Notes under the pieces: model-generated
Databases searched by the model: none
Told to the model about the DNA's origin: nothing
Seen by the model: only the letters and a program-made list of their open reading frames with translations
Part shown: positions 1 to 12,648 of the stretch, one piece after another
Position numbering within the stretch: position 1 is the stretch's first letter
Layout of the letters: every line of letters begins with the position of its first letter
Position numbers and translations under genes: made by a program
Origin: Rhizoclosmatium globosum
Lineage: Eukaryota > Chytridiomycota > Chytridiomycetes > Chytridiales > Chytriomycetaceae
Direction: 5' to 3'
Assembly: GCA_002104985.1 (NCBI GenBank)
Contig: MCGO01000048.1
Location: forward strand, 248,001 to 312,000
Length of the DNA: 64,000 nucleotides

Positions 1-3000
1 AAATACTCCCAAACAACTTTTTTTGAAATTCCAGGACCCGTGATATCCAAGATATTCTCTCGTTCCTTAAGATACTCCAGCGAACTCTCCAAAATAATTG
101 TAACCACGCGTTTGATGAGCAGGTGCATAAACTCGTGCCGAGGAGCTGAAACAATCGTCCACTGATTTGTAGAGTCTTTGTCAACAAAGTTATGTTCTAC
201 TCCGAAAACAACGTTAACTCCTCGTTGTCCATAGAACCACTTTTCGATGGGTACGTGACAAGATGTGTCCATATCCGTATAGACCCCTCCAAAAGCGTAC
301 AACATCAGATAACGTGTCAAATCAGCGCGTAGTACAACAAAGGGGAGCCTGAAATAAGCCTCCACAATTTTATCGTTGAACGTTCCTCGCACAAAGCGGT
401 CACTGTCGTCGTCATTCCAAATAAGTTGATAATGATTTGGATTCATTTCGTCCCAAGATGTGAACCATGCCCATTGCCGTTCGTCAAAAGTTTTGTTTGC
501 TGATCCTTCTTGGATTTCTAGGCGATTGCTCGTTTTATACGTGCGCAAGACTTGATTCGGAACAAAAATTCCATCTGACGTTGCGATATTTTTTGGTTTT
601 GGACGATAAATATCAAGCGGTGTGATTGACACGTCAAAAACTTTAGGTGTTTCACGGATAATGTTCGTTGGAGCGATCAAATTGCTTCGAAGAAACACGT
701 CCTCATGCTGAACGGAAAAGACGGCATTGTTTCCGTCTTGCTGGAAGTGTGATGCACCGTGTACCAAAATAGAACCTGATCAACACAAATAAGATATTTA
801 ATTGTGTGTGCAAAGAGAACATACCATAAGTAACGTGACCAATTTTAAACTTTCGAAGAGAGGCAGTAGCTCTCCTTGTCACGATCGTCAATTGCTTCAG
901 AAGGATGTCGTTCCAAATATTGTCGACAAGATTAGGATCGGCATCTAACTCAGCTCCTTTCTTTCCAAGTACAACTGCAGTTATCTGCTGAATAACTCTG
1001 TCCATCAACTCATGCCGAGGAATACTCGCAAGTGTGTAAGGCACGAACCGAATCGCTTTGGAATCTTCCAAAACCCCAACAACGATTTCAACCCCTTCTC
1101 TTCTGATCCATACATCAATCTCACTTTCACAGCTCACATCCATATCTACATAAATACCTCCAAAGTGATAAAGCATCAAGTACTTTATCAGTTGGCGCCG
1201 CTGTGAAACTAAACCCAATCGGAAATAGGCGTCTGCCACCTTACCACCATAAATGCCACGCACAAATCTATCCGCATCCTCCTCGCTCAATATTATAGTA
1301 GTGTAGTTAGTATTTTGAGAGTCCCATGAAAGCATCCAGTTGTGTCGATCTTGGTGATCAACACCAGATACCGAGTCGTTAAGAATAGATCGACGATCAC
1401 TGGTTATATGCGTTCGAAGGATATATTTTGGTATTCCCTGGGGATTTCGGAAGTGCTCTGAGGGAAGCTCCACTTTCGGCATAGTTGAGTTGTCAGCAGG
1501 TTCAATTGATTTGATGTCGAAGGCTGGATTCTGGTTTCTCCATCCATCTTTCCCGAAGCCTGTTAAATGATGGAGAAGAAAGTATGGGCGGGCTTGAAAT
1601 GTGCTTTCCCAAGAATCATAAATCCATCTATATAATCGACGTGAGCGGAATGTAAACACTTCAAAGTATGTCTTACCAATCACAATATTAGAGCTTTGCA
1701 TCTCAGATATTTGCTTCCATGGGTCGCTTGCAGCTAATTGCTTTAGAATATATGTCTTTACGACATGTGTGAGCATTCCATGCTTCAGTACATCATCCAG
1801 TGTCTCGTCACTCGCCAGCTCTTTTTCAGATTTATCATGCAGCAATTGAACTATTCCTTCAATTACTTTCGCAATGAACCTGTGCCCTGGCATAGCCCCA
1901 ACAACATGACTGCTAATACGATCTTCATTTTCCAGTCCAACAACGACATCCACACCCTTCATACCTTCAAGCCACATATCAAACATGGTATGGCAAGAAG
2001 TATCCATATCGGCATAAATTCCACCAAAGACATACAACAACAGGAACCGTGCAAATAGGGGGCGGGAAGCAACAGGAAGCTTGAAGTACGTTTCTTCAAC
2101 AACTTTCGAAAACGTTCCACGAACAAGACGATCACGATCTTCCACATCGAAAATCAAGTGCTGATGGCCTTTGTTTTGGGATTCCCACGATTTAAACCAT
2201 TTCCAGCGATCTCTCGTAATATGCGATGTTCCATTTTGCGACGCCGCCTTAATTTCAGCACGTCGTTTCGTGTCCCAAGTGCGTAAGATTTGATAAGGCA
2301 TAATTATACCTAAAAACTCTTTTGTGTCTTTTGGACGAAAGATTCCAATATCGTCTGCAACTGAGACGATATCATTTAGTTTTACATCTGGATTACGTTG
2401 ATTGAGTCTATTGATGTGGTCATTGGTGTACACAGCGAGGGTAGTTTTGGATCCAGGATCAAAGTGTGCTGAACCGAGAATGAGAATATCTTTGAAGACC
2501 AAGTGACCTGTTGCCGATAACGATTTGATATCTGTCTCAACCGTCTCAGACGAGGTTATTTTCTGAAGATATTCAATCAAATGCGACGAAAATAAGTCAG
2601 GAATAAGGTCTGGTATGACATTCATGATAGAGTCATCCATCTTCAAGATTTTTACTGTTGCACTCGTTAGAAATGCGTCGAGTAAAGGATGCCGAGGAAC
2701 AGATGCAACATTTCTTATTGAAAACCGAATTCGCTCGTCTTCGTTGACGGTCTTAATCGTAAGAACATGTGGTTAATGACAAAAATCAAGAGGAAGTAAC
2801 AGACTCACGTCCAATCCAACAATAAACCTGATTCTTTTTCGTCCCAAATCCCATTTATCAACAGGAGTTGTGCATGTTGTTCTCATATCTGCAAAGACGC
2901 CTCCAAAGTGCCGCAGCATCAGAAATTGGGTATATTCTCGGCGCTGTCGGACATAGGGCAGCTTGTAGTACGTGGAAGATACTTCCCATCCATATGAGCC

Positions 3001-3630
3001 TTTAATCAAGCGTAAAGAATCTTTCTTGTCCTCAAATAAAATCTGAATGTGGGTGGGATTGACAGATTCCCAAGATTTGAACCAGTTGTACCGATCCTTG
3101 TGGTCTAGACCACTCTGGACTTCGTATTGAATTTGTTCTCGATCTGCAGTTGAGTGAATGTGGAGAATGAGTCGAGGGATAGCGCCAGAATTCTGAAGAA
3201 TAGGGCCAATGTGAAAAGGCCTTGACAGATTCGATTCAGATGAGAGCCGACCCAGAATACTTCCACCTGATGATGAATCTGAGTTTGAAAGATGTGATGG
3301 CTTCTTTTGTTGATTTGGGTTAGGATGGTTGTGGTTGCCGTGGTTGTCTGCTCGGACAAGGGCTTCCTCCGAGTCCGAGTCAACGACATTCGCGTTTGAG
3401 TCGTCGTCGCTTTCGTCGTATTGAATGTGCGCCACTTTGTTCGGCGGAGAAAGTTTTGCGGCGAACGAGGCGGACGGCGCCGGCTTTTCTTGGCCGAGAC
3501 GCGGTACAACTGAGGCAACGGAGAACGCCGGTCCGTGCGCCGCGTGTTGCAGATATCGGTACACAAGAATGAATACTGCAAAGCTTATCAGTGCTGCGAG
3601 TCGTCGGTATTTGCGCGAGGTCAGGAACAT
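1..3630 (-). CDS. Tetra-modular GT32 (OCH1-like) glycosyltransferase, copy A, 3' end outside window
   Basis: Predicted Golgi type II glycosyltransferase. The first ATG (3630) is followed by a short basic stretch and one membrane anchor (about residues 10-27), then a Ser/Asn-rich stem. Exons read: 3630-2809, 2751-1677, 1627-825, 775-<1. Four GT32 modules can be followed: module 1 in exon 1, module 2 in exon 2, module 3 after about 1600 and module 4 running off the left edge. Modules 2-4 keep the sugar-nucleotide/metal motif GG[IV]Y-x-DMD-x-SC; module 1 reads FADMRTTC and lacks the second Asp. One base is missing near 1588 relative to copy B, so normal splicing of the 1628-1676 intron hits a stop soon after; leaving that intron in, or using an acceptor 35 nt further on, keeps the frame open. 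Family is clear; substrate (mannose transfer likely) is inference. It lies head-to-tail behind copy B. Confidence 0.85.
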
Positions 3631-3735
3631 GGAGGCCTGGCTTTTTAGTGGTGGGTTTTTGGATTGAACCCACACTCCTCAGACTTCAAAATAAACTGTT
3701 TATTGGTCATGGTGGAGAACCAGAATGCTTCTTTG

Positions 3736-6700
3736 CTATGTGGATTCAGTGATAGGATCTTCAAAATCTTCATGATGTTGGACATATTGTGGTAAGGCAT
3801 TCATATGTGCTCGTCCCAAAACCATAAAGTCATCTAAGCCTCAGAATTAATAAACAAGACATACGCAAACTAGAAAGTATTCTCACCATATAGCGTAAAT
3901 CCGTGATGCAGATTTGCCATATCCCTTAAATTCCCCTTCTTCACATCGCGCACATAATCCCAAACAACACGTTTGAAAATTCCTGGACCTGTGATATCCA
4001 AGATGTTTTCCTTATCCGACAAAAACTCTACGCTGCTCTCCAAAATCACCGTCACGACACGCTGAATCACCAGCTGCATGAAATCGTGTCTAGGAGATGA
4101 CACAATCGTCCACTGATTGGTTGAATCCTTGTCACCAAAATTATGTTCAACACCAACTATAACGTTGACACCTTTCTGTCCTTGAAACCATTTCTCAATC
4201 GGGACGTGGCACGATGTATCCATATCTGTATAAACACCTCCCAACGCGTAAAGCATCAGATAACGCGTCAAATCAGCACGCAATACAACTCGCGGCAGTC
4301 TGAAATATGCTTCCGAAATCTTTTCGTTGAACGTTCCTCGCACAAATCGGTCGCTGTCTTCGTCATTCCACAACAGTTGATAATGGTTCGGATTGACTTC
4401 GTCCCAAGATTGGAACCAAGACCACTGGCGTTCATCAAAAGTTTTGTTTACGGACCCTTCTTGAAGTTCAAGGCGGTTGCTAGTCTTATAAGTTCGCAGA
4501 ACTTGATTTGGAACTAAAATGCCGTCAGATTTTTCCTCATTTTTGGGTTTAGGGCGATAGATATCGAGAGACGTGGTTAGTTTCTCGGCAGTATATCGAA
4601 CAAGTGTCGTTGAGTTGACGGCATTGCTTCGAACAAATACATCTTCATGTTGAATGGAAAGTACAGAGCCCTTTTGAGTGGGCTGAAAGTGTGAGGAGCC
4701 AAGAAATAAAACGCCATCTGTCAATTACGTTTGTTAGCAACTTGAACCAACTGCGTAAGACTTACCAATAGTAACGTGGCCAGTCTTAAGCTTCTTGAAC
4801 TTGTCAACTGCGTTCTTGTCGGTACTTGAAATATGCTTCAACAGCAAATCGTTCCAAATATTGTCAACAAGATTCGCATCAGAGTCCAACTCATCTTCTG
4901 TCTTTCCCAATACAGTAATCACAATCTTTTGAATCGCTGCATCGAATAGTTCGTGTCTTGGGACACTCGCCAAAGTGTGTGCCACAAATCGAACATCCTT
5001 TTTACCATCTTCAAGTCCGACAACAATCTGCACACCTTTCTCGCTGCTAATCCAACTATCAATCCCACTTTCGCAGCTCACATCCATATCCACATAGACG
5101 CCCCCAAAGTGATAAATCATGAGATACTTGATCATTTGTCGCCGTTGCGACACAAGGCCCAATCGGAAATACGCGTCCGCAACTTTTCCACCATAGATAC
5201 CTCGCACAAATCGTCCAGCGTCTTCATCGCTCAATAGAATAGTGGTATGATTCAAATTGTGTGAGTCCCAAGACTGGATCCATTCATATCGATTCTTGTG
5301 GTCAAGACCAGCTGTAACTGAATCCAAAATAGACCGCCTGTCGCTAGTTACATGAGTGCGGAGAATATAGTTGGGAATGCCGGTCGGGTTTCTGAGGTGT
5401 TCATCGGGAAGAACAACTTTTGGTTTTTTGAACCCACTGTCATCTTTGTGAGGTTTGTTTTCTTTGACGTCGAAAACTGGTTTCTGGTTTCTCCAGCCGC
5501 TTTTACTGAAACCTGTGAGATGGTGAAGGAGATAGTATGGTGCGGGTTTGAAATGCGCTTTTCCAACAACCAAAAAGCCATCTGATAGAATATGTTAGGT
5601 AAAGCTGAGACAGGCGGGGTATTGCTGGCCTTACCAATCAATTTGTTTGACGATGACATGCTCGAAATCTCTGACCAATTAGGTCGAGGACTCTTCTTCG
5701 TCTCGAGGTATTCCTTCACTACATCTGTAAACATTCCGTTCCCCAAGACTTTGTCATGAATACCCTCCGCTGCCAAATCCAACTCACTCATTCCCGAAAC
5801 AAGTGCCACAATTCGACGAATAACACCAGCAATAAACTCATGACCAGGCATAGCACCAATAGTATACGCATTAATCCTTTTGTTTCCCTCCACACCCACG
5901 AGCACATCAACACCGCTCTTGTGGTTCAACCAAAGCTCAAACTGAGACTGACAAGACGTATCCATGTCCGCGTAGATTCCTCCAAACTCATAAAGCATCA
6001 GAAAACGCGCGAACAAAGGCCGCAAATCAGAAGGAACTTTGAAATACGCCGCCGAAACATCTTTAGTGAAAGTACCACGAACAAGCCGCTCTTGATCAGC
6101 TGGATCGAAAATGATACTCAAATGGTTGTTGTTCTTCTCTTCCCACGATTGGAACCACGCCCAGCGGTTTTTCGCTAGATAAGACGTCGCATTAAGAGAC
6201 GATTGCTCGATTTCGACTCTTCGCTTGGTCGGCCAAGTGCGCAAAATTTGGTAAGGCATAATGAATCCCATGAACTCTGTTGTGTCCTTTGCAGTTGGAC
6301 GGAAGATTCCAATGTTATCTGAAACACCGACCACATCATTGAGTTTTACGTCTTCGTTGCGGTTATTGAGCCTGTTGATATAATCTTCATTGAAGATTGA
6401 AAGAGCGGATTTTGAGTTTGCATCAAAGTAGCCAGATCCAAGAATGAGGATATCCTTGTAAACAATGTGCCCACTCGCTGATAATGCCTTCAAATCAGTG
6501 GTAACATTTCCTGCATTGGAAGTTTTGCGGATGTGGTCCAGAAGGTGAGTCGCAAACAGGTTTTGAATCAGGTCCGACTCCTTATCCATTTCTGCATCCT
6601 TCATCTTCAAAATTTTGACAGTTATACTTGTGAGGAACTTGTCAAGAAACGGATGCCTTGAAACAGACGCGACTGTGTGAGTAATAAAGCGAACAGCCTT

Positions 6701-7671
6701 GGAACTGACGGAATTCTTTCCACAAGGGAATAAGCAACCATCTGCACATGAAATAAAGAACTAACCTCGACACCAACAATGAGTTTGATTCCTTTCAACC
6801 CCAAATCCCAATCATCAATCGGCTTAACGCAGCTTCCCCTCATATCCGCAAAGACGCCTCCAAAATGCCTCAACATCAGAAACTGCACGTACTCTCTACG
6901 TTGACGCAAGTATGGAAGCTTGTAATACGTTGAAGAGACCTCCCATCCATAAGCACCCTTCACCAATCGCCTAGACTCCTCTACATCATCAATCAGAATC
7001 TGAATGTGATTCGGATTCACAGTATCCCAAGATTTAAACCAATTGTATCGATCCCTATTGTCTAACCCATTTTGCGCTTCGTGTTGAAGTAGTTGCTGGT
7101 CAGAGGTATGGTGGATGCGTAGAATGTGTCTAGGTATCGAGTCTCGAGGCTTTTGCACAATAGGCACGCTATCATCGAATATCTTGGAAGCAGCTTTTGT
7201 AGGCTCCTTGTTTGTCTTTGATGTGCCAGGTGCTGGCTTATTTGTGGGTGACACCACTGCTGCGTCATCCGCTTGACCTTTTTGATCAAGACCAGACTGT
7301 TTCTCCTTTGGTTTTGATACTTTATCGTTTGCAGGTTTTGGTGGTTTTACCGGCTTTGGAGCAGCAATCTTCTTGTCGTTGAGAGATGTAGTCTTTCCTT
7401 TTGATCCCAAACCATTCTTTTGTTGATCATGTACCAACGATGCAACCGTCAAAGTAGGAGAAATAGTTGATGACGGCAATGCTTTCGCTTTTTGAGGAGG
7501 CGGGACAGCTTCTCTTTGGCCGCCATTGTTGGAAACTTCAACTTGTTTGGCATCGACAGGAGGACGAGGCAGGTCTTGAGGCCCATCAGATCGTGTCGAC
7601 AGATAAAGAATGATGAGAATTAGGGCGGCAAGGACAGCCCCTAACCGCCGAAATCGTCGAATGTTCGACAT
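3736..7671 (-). CDS. Tetra-modular GT32 (OCH1-like) glycosyltransferase, copy B
   Basis: Complete paralogue of copy A, about 1243 aa. Exons: 7671-6766, 6715-5635, 5581-4766, 4717-3887, 3833-3736; introns are 48-53 nt with GT-AG ends. The start is the ATG at 7671, giving MSNIRRFRRL and then a hydrophobic anchor (about residues 9-27), followed by a Lys/Pro/Ala-rich stem of roughly 150 residues. Four GT32 modules follow. DXD motifs: module 1 FADMRGSC (degenerate), module 2 YADMDTSC, module 3 YVDMDVSC, module 4 YTDMDTSC. Each of modules 2-4 starts with a conserved ILRT and a WFQSW or WIQSW segment. Introns 2, 3 and 4 all split an Asp codon after its first base, just before the same G-x-x-HF-like motif at the module end, so exons 3 and 4 behave as duplicable units. 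GT32 enzymes such as OCH1 act in the Golgi on glycans; which modules are active here is unknown. Confidence 0.9.
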
Positions 7672-7745
7672 TGTGATTGAGTGCAACTTTTCTGTTCCAT
7701 AATGCCAGCCATTGTCATCTGTCTGTGGCTTTCAAAATTACGATT

Positions 7746-8638
7746 TTATTCAGTTGGATTATATTCTTCATCGTCTTCTCCTTCTCCGAGCTGTTAAAAT
7801 CGTTGTTAGTGGATCACACGAGTTTGAACGTGAATCTGAAATACCTGTTGAGCAGCCATTCCACCTCTTAAGGGGCTCACACCCGCAGCAGCGGCAGCGG
7901 ACGGGTGCGTACTTGAATCTTCGCGTGGAACAATATCTAATGGCTGTTAAGTGTGTGGAATCAAATCCAAATTCAAACTCACCGATTAAAAAGTCATACA
8001 TGTCAAGACGACTCAAAGCTGCAGCAACATCTGATTTCTGGAGACATGTAATATGAGACTTTGGATCAACCGATGCCGCGTTTATGTACCTGCAAAGTTC
8101 TGCGTTTGTTTTCCTCAGTGTGGACCCACGACCGCAGCGTCAATTCGAGAATGAAGAATTCACAAGCTTTTGCGAACAGAATTGGCACTTCAGCTGAGAT
8201 CATCTGCGAGAATGGGTTGAGATTAGGACGGCAAAGTTCCTAAGAGACAAGGGCGATTCGAGGCATCGTCAAAGTGAGTACACTTGATGACAGATTGTAT
8301 AGACCCATTGTTTATGTATGGTTGAACCGTTTTGGTGGTGTAGTGTCATATGGTAGGATCGGGGCCGTCAACCAATCATCTTACGCACCATATTCTTTGC
8401 ATCATCGTCCAGCTTCATGACCTTCTTGATACGAGCCAGGGGAAGTTGATGGAACCGCCAGTCGTGCGAACCGTCAATCTCAAGCATGTCAAGTTGCTGT
8501 TTAACCCTACGAAGGCGTTAGTAGGACACCAGTAGCTCTGAAGACCCACCAAAATGCGTCAATAACTTCTGCGATACTGTTTCCAGCTGGAGCGTTGGCC
8601 TGTGTTCCTGACGCGGAAGCTGCGAGAGGGTTGGACAT
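7746..8638 (-). CDS. HAP5: CCAAT-binding factor subunit HAP5 / NF-YC
   Basis: Histone-fold subunit of the heterotrimeric HAP2/3/5 (NF-Y) factor that binds CCAAT promoters in the nucleus. Six exons: 8638-8550, 8506-8389, 8203-8090, 8037-7983, 7936-7845, 7790-7746, giving 170 aa. Family blocks in order: AFW near the N-terminus, [67 protein letters not shown], then an Ala/Gly-rich stretch and an acidic tail. The fold occupies roughly residues 30-130. Introns are 43-54 nt except the second (185 nt). The intron after DFLI splits the Asp codon of DIVPRE, which supports the model. The start is 135 bp from the divergent F-box gene, so the two may share a promoter region. Family call is firm; the exact junction at KNM-MISAE leaves two adjacent Met. 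Confidence 0.93.
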
Positions 8639-8772
8639 TGTTGGATTTCAGGAAGCGAATTGTCGGTTAATTCTAGTTATTAATTCTTATATCTACATCT
8701 TTATTTATTTTCTAAGAATGAATTTTTCGATTTGCACATCAGCCCTCGTTACAAGTCTGGTGGATTATCGAT

Positions 8773-11024
8773 ATGCCTCCAAAGAGCACCAAGAAGCGCG
8801 CTACAGCACCGCCCACACAAACCACCATTTCTGACAGCCGCGGTCTCTGTTCACTTCCTACTGAGCTTCTTGAAGAAGTCTTTGGTTATCTAAAACCAAT
8901 TGATGTCCTCAATTTGGGTTGCACTAACGTACGACTCGCCTCCTTGACGACGGCTAACTCTCGGTAACCAGCTTAATTTAATTACTTTGCTGTTCCTGAC
9001 GCCACCAAAGGATCTGGTCCACCCTTTATCAATCTGCAAAACTACCACCACTTTCAAATTCGACAACTGCGATTATCACTCAAAAAAAGGTTCTCGCTCT
9101 AATATCCAGAGTAAGTCACAAGCTATCCGTTCATTTTCCGTCTGATTCAAAATGTTTGACAGGTTGGATGTACCAGTTGCCCAGCGAAAACCAAACAAGT
9201 CAACTGGAAAATCCTTAAACGCGTTTGCGCAAAATGCAAGCGCTTGGATAAGGCTCGACCCGTCGTCAACTTGGAATTCTCGCAGTGGGTTCTTCGACTG
9301 CAACAATTCAAGTATCAGTCAGAAGACGAACGCCGCAAGCGACTTGAAGAGATTCGTAGAACCCGAAGACGTGATATTATCAACAGGTGGGGCTGAACAA
9401 TTCTTTTCCCCCTTAATATCTAACATAAACAAACTCAAGATTCGCGGCAATGGACCCCCCCATCTCCTCAGACATCCTCATAAACTGCGAAGGCTTTTCA
9501 AAGGCATGGGATTTCGCGGTTCCATTAACCAACCGTATTTTCTCAAACATTGTGCGTTCTCTGGGGCCTCAGATCAAAGAGCGCCGCATCATCCAAGCCA
9601 GTCGGGAATCATACCTTCGTCTCTTCGCCGCCGCAATGGAAGGGATTTCACATCACTGGACTGCTTACATGACTATGGATGCATTCCACGCCCGGTCAGG
9701 AAAAATTAACTCTGACAAGGAAATTGCCTTCATGGGGAAATTCTTGGAGTATGTTACTGACCAGTTGGCAACATCTGAATGGTCTGATGTATTTCCCGTG
9801 ATTGATTTCAATCCTTATTTGGCTGAAGCTAGAAGGATTCTCCGTGAATCATACGAGAAATTTGTTGACCGTGAAACCGATCTCCTCAAGCGTCTACCAC
9901 ACTTGGAATCCACTCTCAGCACTTTAAAGGAATCTGACGAGTTCCTTCGTTCCATTCAACGTATTTTCAGATCTCGAAACTACATAGACAGGGACTTTGA
10001 GAATTTTATCGTGTCAAGAGTTCTTACTTTTAGACTTTCAAGAATCTTTGAAAGATATATGGTGAATGTCGAATCAGGTCTTGATGTTAAAATATCGATT
10101 TTGGGTGGAAGAGAATGGTATGATGGACACGTGGATGAATTCAATCCCAAATTGGATGCATGGGATGAGGAAACACTGAAATCCTCTTGGACAGAGTGGA
10201 GGGAGGTTGTTTTCACGCGCTTGACTTCTCTTTATCGCCGACTTGTCGAGGAATGCAATCCTCAACTTCTGGTAAATGAGCCCGATAAGTTTCGAGGGCA
10301 GTTGAACCAAAAAATCACCGCTCTTCAGCAGTCCCCTGAATGGCCTCTGCTGAGTGACTTGAATCCGACAGCTGTTTGTATTGTCAAGCATTTTCTGTCT
10401 GGTATTGAAAGTGCTAGGAGGGATGATGAAGATCGTTATCCTGATATCTACAATTTACCAGCTCAACTTGACAGCATTAAAGTCCAGTTAACAGCACCTG
10501 TTCCTGAGTTTGATGAGAACAGGGTTTGGGATAGCTGTTCACGCTATTTTAACCGCCAATTGATGAATGGCTACCTCTCCCGAAACTCTTTTGTACACAA
10601 GTTCTACGATTGGAAACAGATGGATTTCAGAACCGGATTTTCTTTGGACAACGACGAGGAACTGAAAGAATGGATGAATGAGACAGAGGATAGACTGAGA
10701 GAGGTTGTTGAAACGTTTGGAGAGACTCGCAGATCTTTACCATATGGCCTTCTGAGTGAATTAAAGGGTGAGATTGATGTTCCGCGTCTTCATGGTTATG
10801 GGGATGTGATGATTCTTGTGGACGATATACTGCCGTCAAAAAACGACTTTGACGTACACAATTGTGTTAAAAAGCACTCGAGATATTTGGAAGCATTGGC
10901 TGATCAAGTGGAACGAGAGTATGAACAAGAGTATGCGGAAGGATTTGACGACGAGTCTGATGGACGTGTTTTAATAGACGTCCCCAGATATAGCAGTTTT
11001 TGGAGGATTTTTGAGGATTTTTGA
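8773..11024 (+). CDS. F-box protein with CxxC-type Cys pairs; 3' end overlaps transposon terminus
   Basis: Predicted substrate adaptor of an SCF ubiquitin ligase. Exons 8773-8963, 9011-9110, 9163-9386, 9440-11024; about 699 aa. An F-box lies near residues 20-70 (LPTELLEEVFGYLKPIDVLN, then IWSTLYQ after intron 1). Exon 3 gives a four-Cys segment (GCTSCP, CAKCKR) followed by a basic Arg/Glu-rich helix. The remaining about 500 residues are helical, without a recognised repeat. The ORF enters the terminal inverted repeat of the Harbinger element at 10977: the last 15-16 residues (DVPRYSSFW...) and the stop codon are transposon-encoded. Removing the element would give a stop within one or two codons after GRVL, so little original sequence was lost (inference). 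The target protein is unknown. Confidence 0.8.
10977..10991 (+). repeat. Harbinger left terminal inverted repeat
   Basis: GACGTCCCCAGATAT. Matches the right end at 14 of 15 positions in inverted orientation. It is read in frame as DVPRY at the C-terminus of the F-box protein. Confidence 0.8.
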
Positions 11025-11215
11025 AATCCTAATAAATCCTGATGGATTTCTGTTTCTCCCCAGATATTCCCAAATATTCCCAAATATCCCAGCAACTCAA
11101 ATAAAACCTCATTTTCTCTTTTTATCCTCTCAAATCCTCTTTATTTGGGTGGTGAGATGAAATCCACCTCTGGAGGTGGTTTTGGCAAGATTTATCCCAA
11201 ACCAAAACAGACTCA

Positions 11216-12565
11216 ATGACGGACCCAAAGCACCTAGTTGCCCTCATGTACACGTTTCTCTTGTCAAGCAAGCCTGTCCTGGAACCTGATCCTGTCAGCC
11301 ATTGTCAACTACCTCAGTTTTATAAACCACTAGTGAATCCTTTTGCCTGGCTCATGGACGCTGAAGATGACTTGCGTGCTATTCGTGGGCCTGATCGTAT
11401 CAAGGCCAGGGAGTGGCGCAATCTAATCTTTGGTCCTGCAACTGGGTCAGAAGAGTTCCGAAGAACTTTCAGAGTGACACGGGCCACTTTTGATCACATA
11501 CTGACCCACATTCGTCCACGTCTTGACAAGGGTCCATTGGATTCCAAAGTAGGCAAGCCACGTACTCCAAGTCGTGATCAGTTGGGAATGGCACTTGCGT
11601 ATGTTGCCACAGGACAACCACTCCGCACTGTTGGAGGCTGGTTTGGGTACGGTGAAATGACTGCTGGAGATTCTGTGCGACGATGTGCTACTGCTATTAT
11701 TGAATCATTTGAGGATGTGATCAGTCTTCCAGACGTTGGATCAGATGAATGGACCACCATTGCTTCCAAGTTTGCTGAGTTGGGTGGACTCCCAAATGTG
11801 GGTCTGGATATGGATGGGAGCTACACCCTGATTGAAGCTCCAGGAGAAGGAGCTGATGTCCCCGGTGGTCCATACGTCAAGAAAGATTTCTTTTGCCACA
11901 AACAGTTCTATGCAATCTTGCTTCTAGCTGCTTGTGATGCAGATATGCTATTTCGATTTATTGATGTGGGATGGCTTGGATCCACTTCTGACTCGGCAGC
12001 GTTCGAAAACAGTGAGCTGGGGCGGAATGTTGATACTTTACTGCCTCCCCATGTTGTTATTCTTGGAGACAAGATTTTTACCAACTCTGATCGTGTTATT
12101 ACGCCCTTCAAAAGGAACAGACGAACACTGGCAAACCTTCGAACAAACTGATACAACAAGCGACATTGCAAGACTCGTGTAGTCATTGAAAACGCATTTG
12201 GACGCCTCAAAACTCGCTTTAGAATATTGCGTGGATCTATGGGTGTGGATACTCGTGCCGTTCCGGATGTGGTCATGATGTGTTGTATTCTGCACAACAT
12301 CTGTCAGTCACGAAACGATCCTTTGGAGGAGGAAGAAGTACAGGAATTTATTGAACGAGAGCGATTGACAGATGTGGAGAATAGGGAAGCATACTTGATG
12401 AGTCTTGAGGAACTTGGGGAGGATGAGGAAATGTTGGATTTACTCTTGCATCCTGTCTTTGACTTGGATGTCAATCGTATGAATCTGCAGTATACTTTGC
12501 GAACTGGAAACGTGGCTGCTCCTGGGATGCGAATGAGGGAGGCATTTGCAGAGTTTTTGATGTGA
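11216..12565 (+). pseudogene. Harbinger DDE transposase (DDE_Tnp_4), one in-frame TGA
   Basis: Starts at ATG 11216. One frame runs to 12565 (449 codons) with a single TGA at 12149-12151. N-terminal helices with REWRNLIFG and a helix-turn-helix-like DQLGMALAYVATGQP-LRTVGGWFG region precede the nuclease core. Superfamily landmarks: NVGLDMDGSYTL (first catalytic Asp), FIDVGWLGSTSDSAAF (second), and VVIENAFGRLKTRFRIL (Glu) followed by CCILHNIC. The TGA lies between the second Asp and the Glu, so an unspliced product would lack the catalytic Glu. No credible intron removes the stop. Either the copy is dead or the base is an error. The C-terminal 100 residues are acidic. The enzyme would cut and paste the element in the nucleus, with the Myb-like partner. 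Confidence 0.85.
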
Positions 12566-12648
12566 GCACTGAGCAATAAAGCATATATTCAATTATTCAT
12601 ACATAAAATACTATCATACTATCATACAAATACATAAAACAACAAAAC

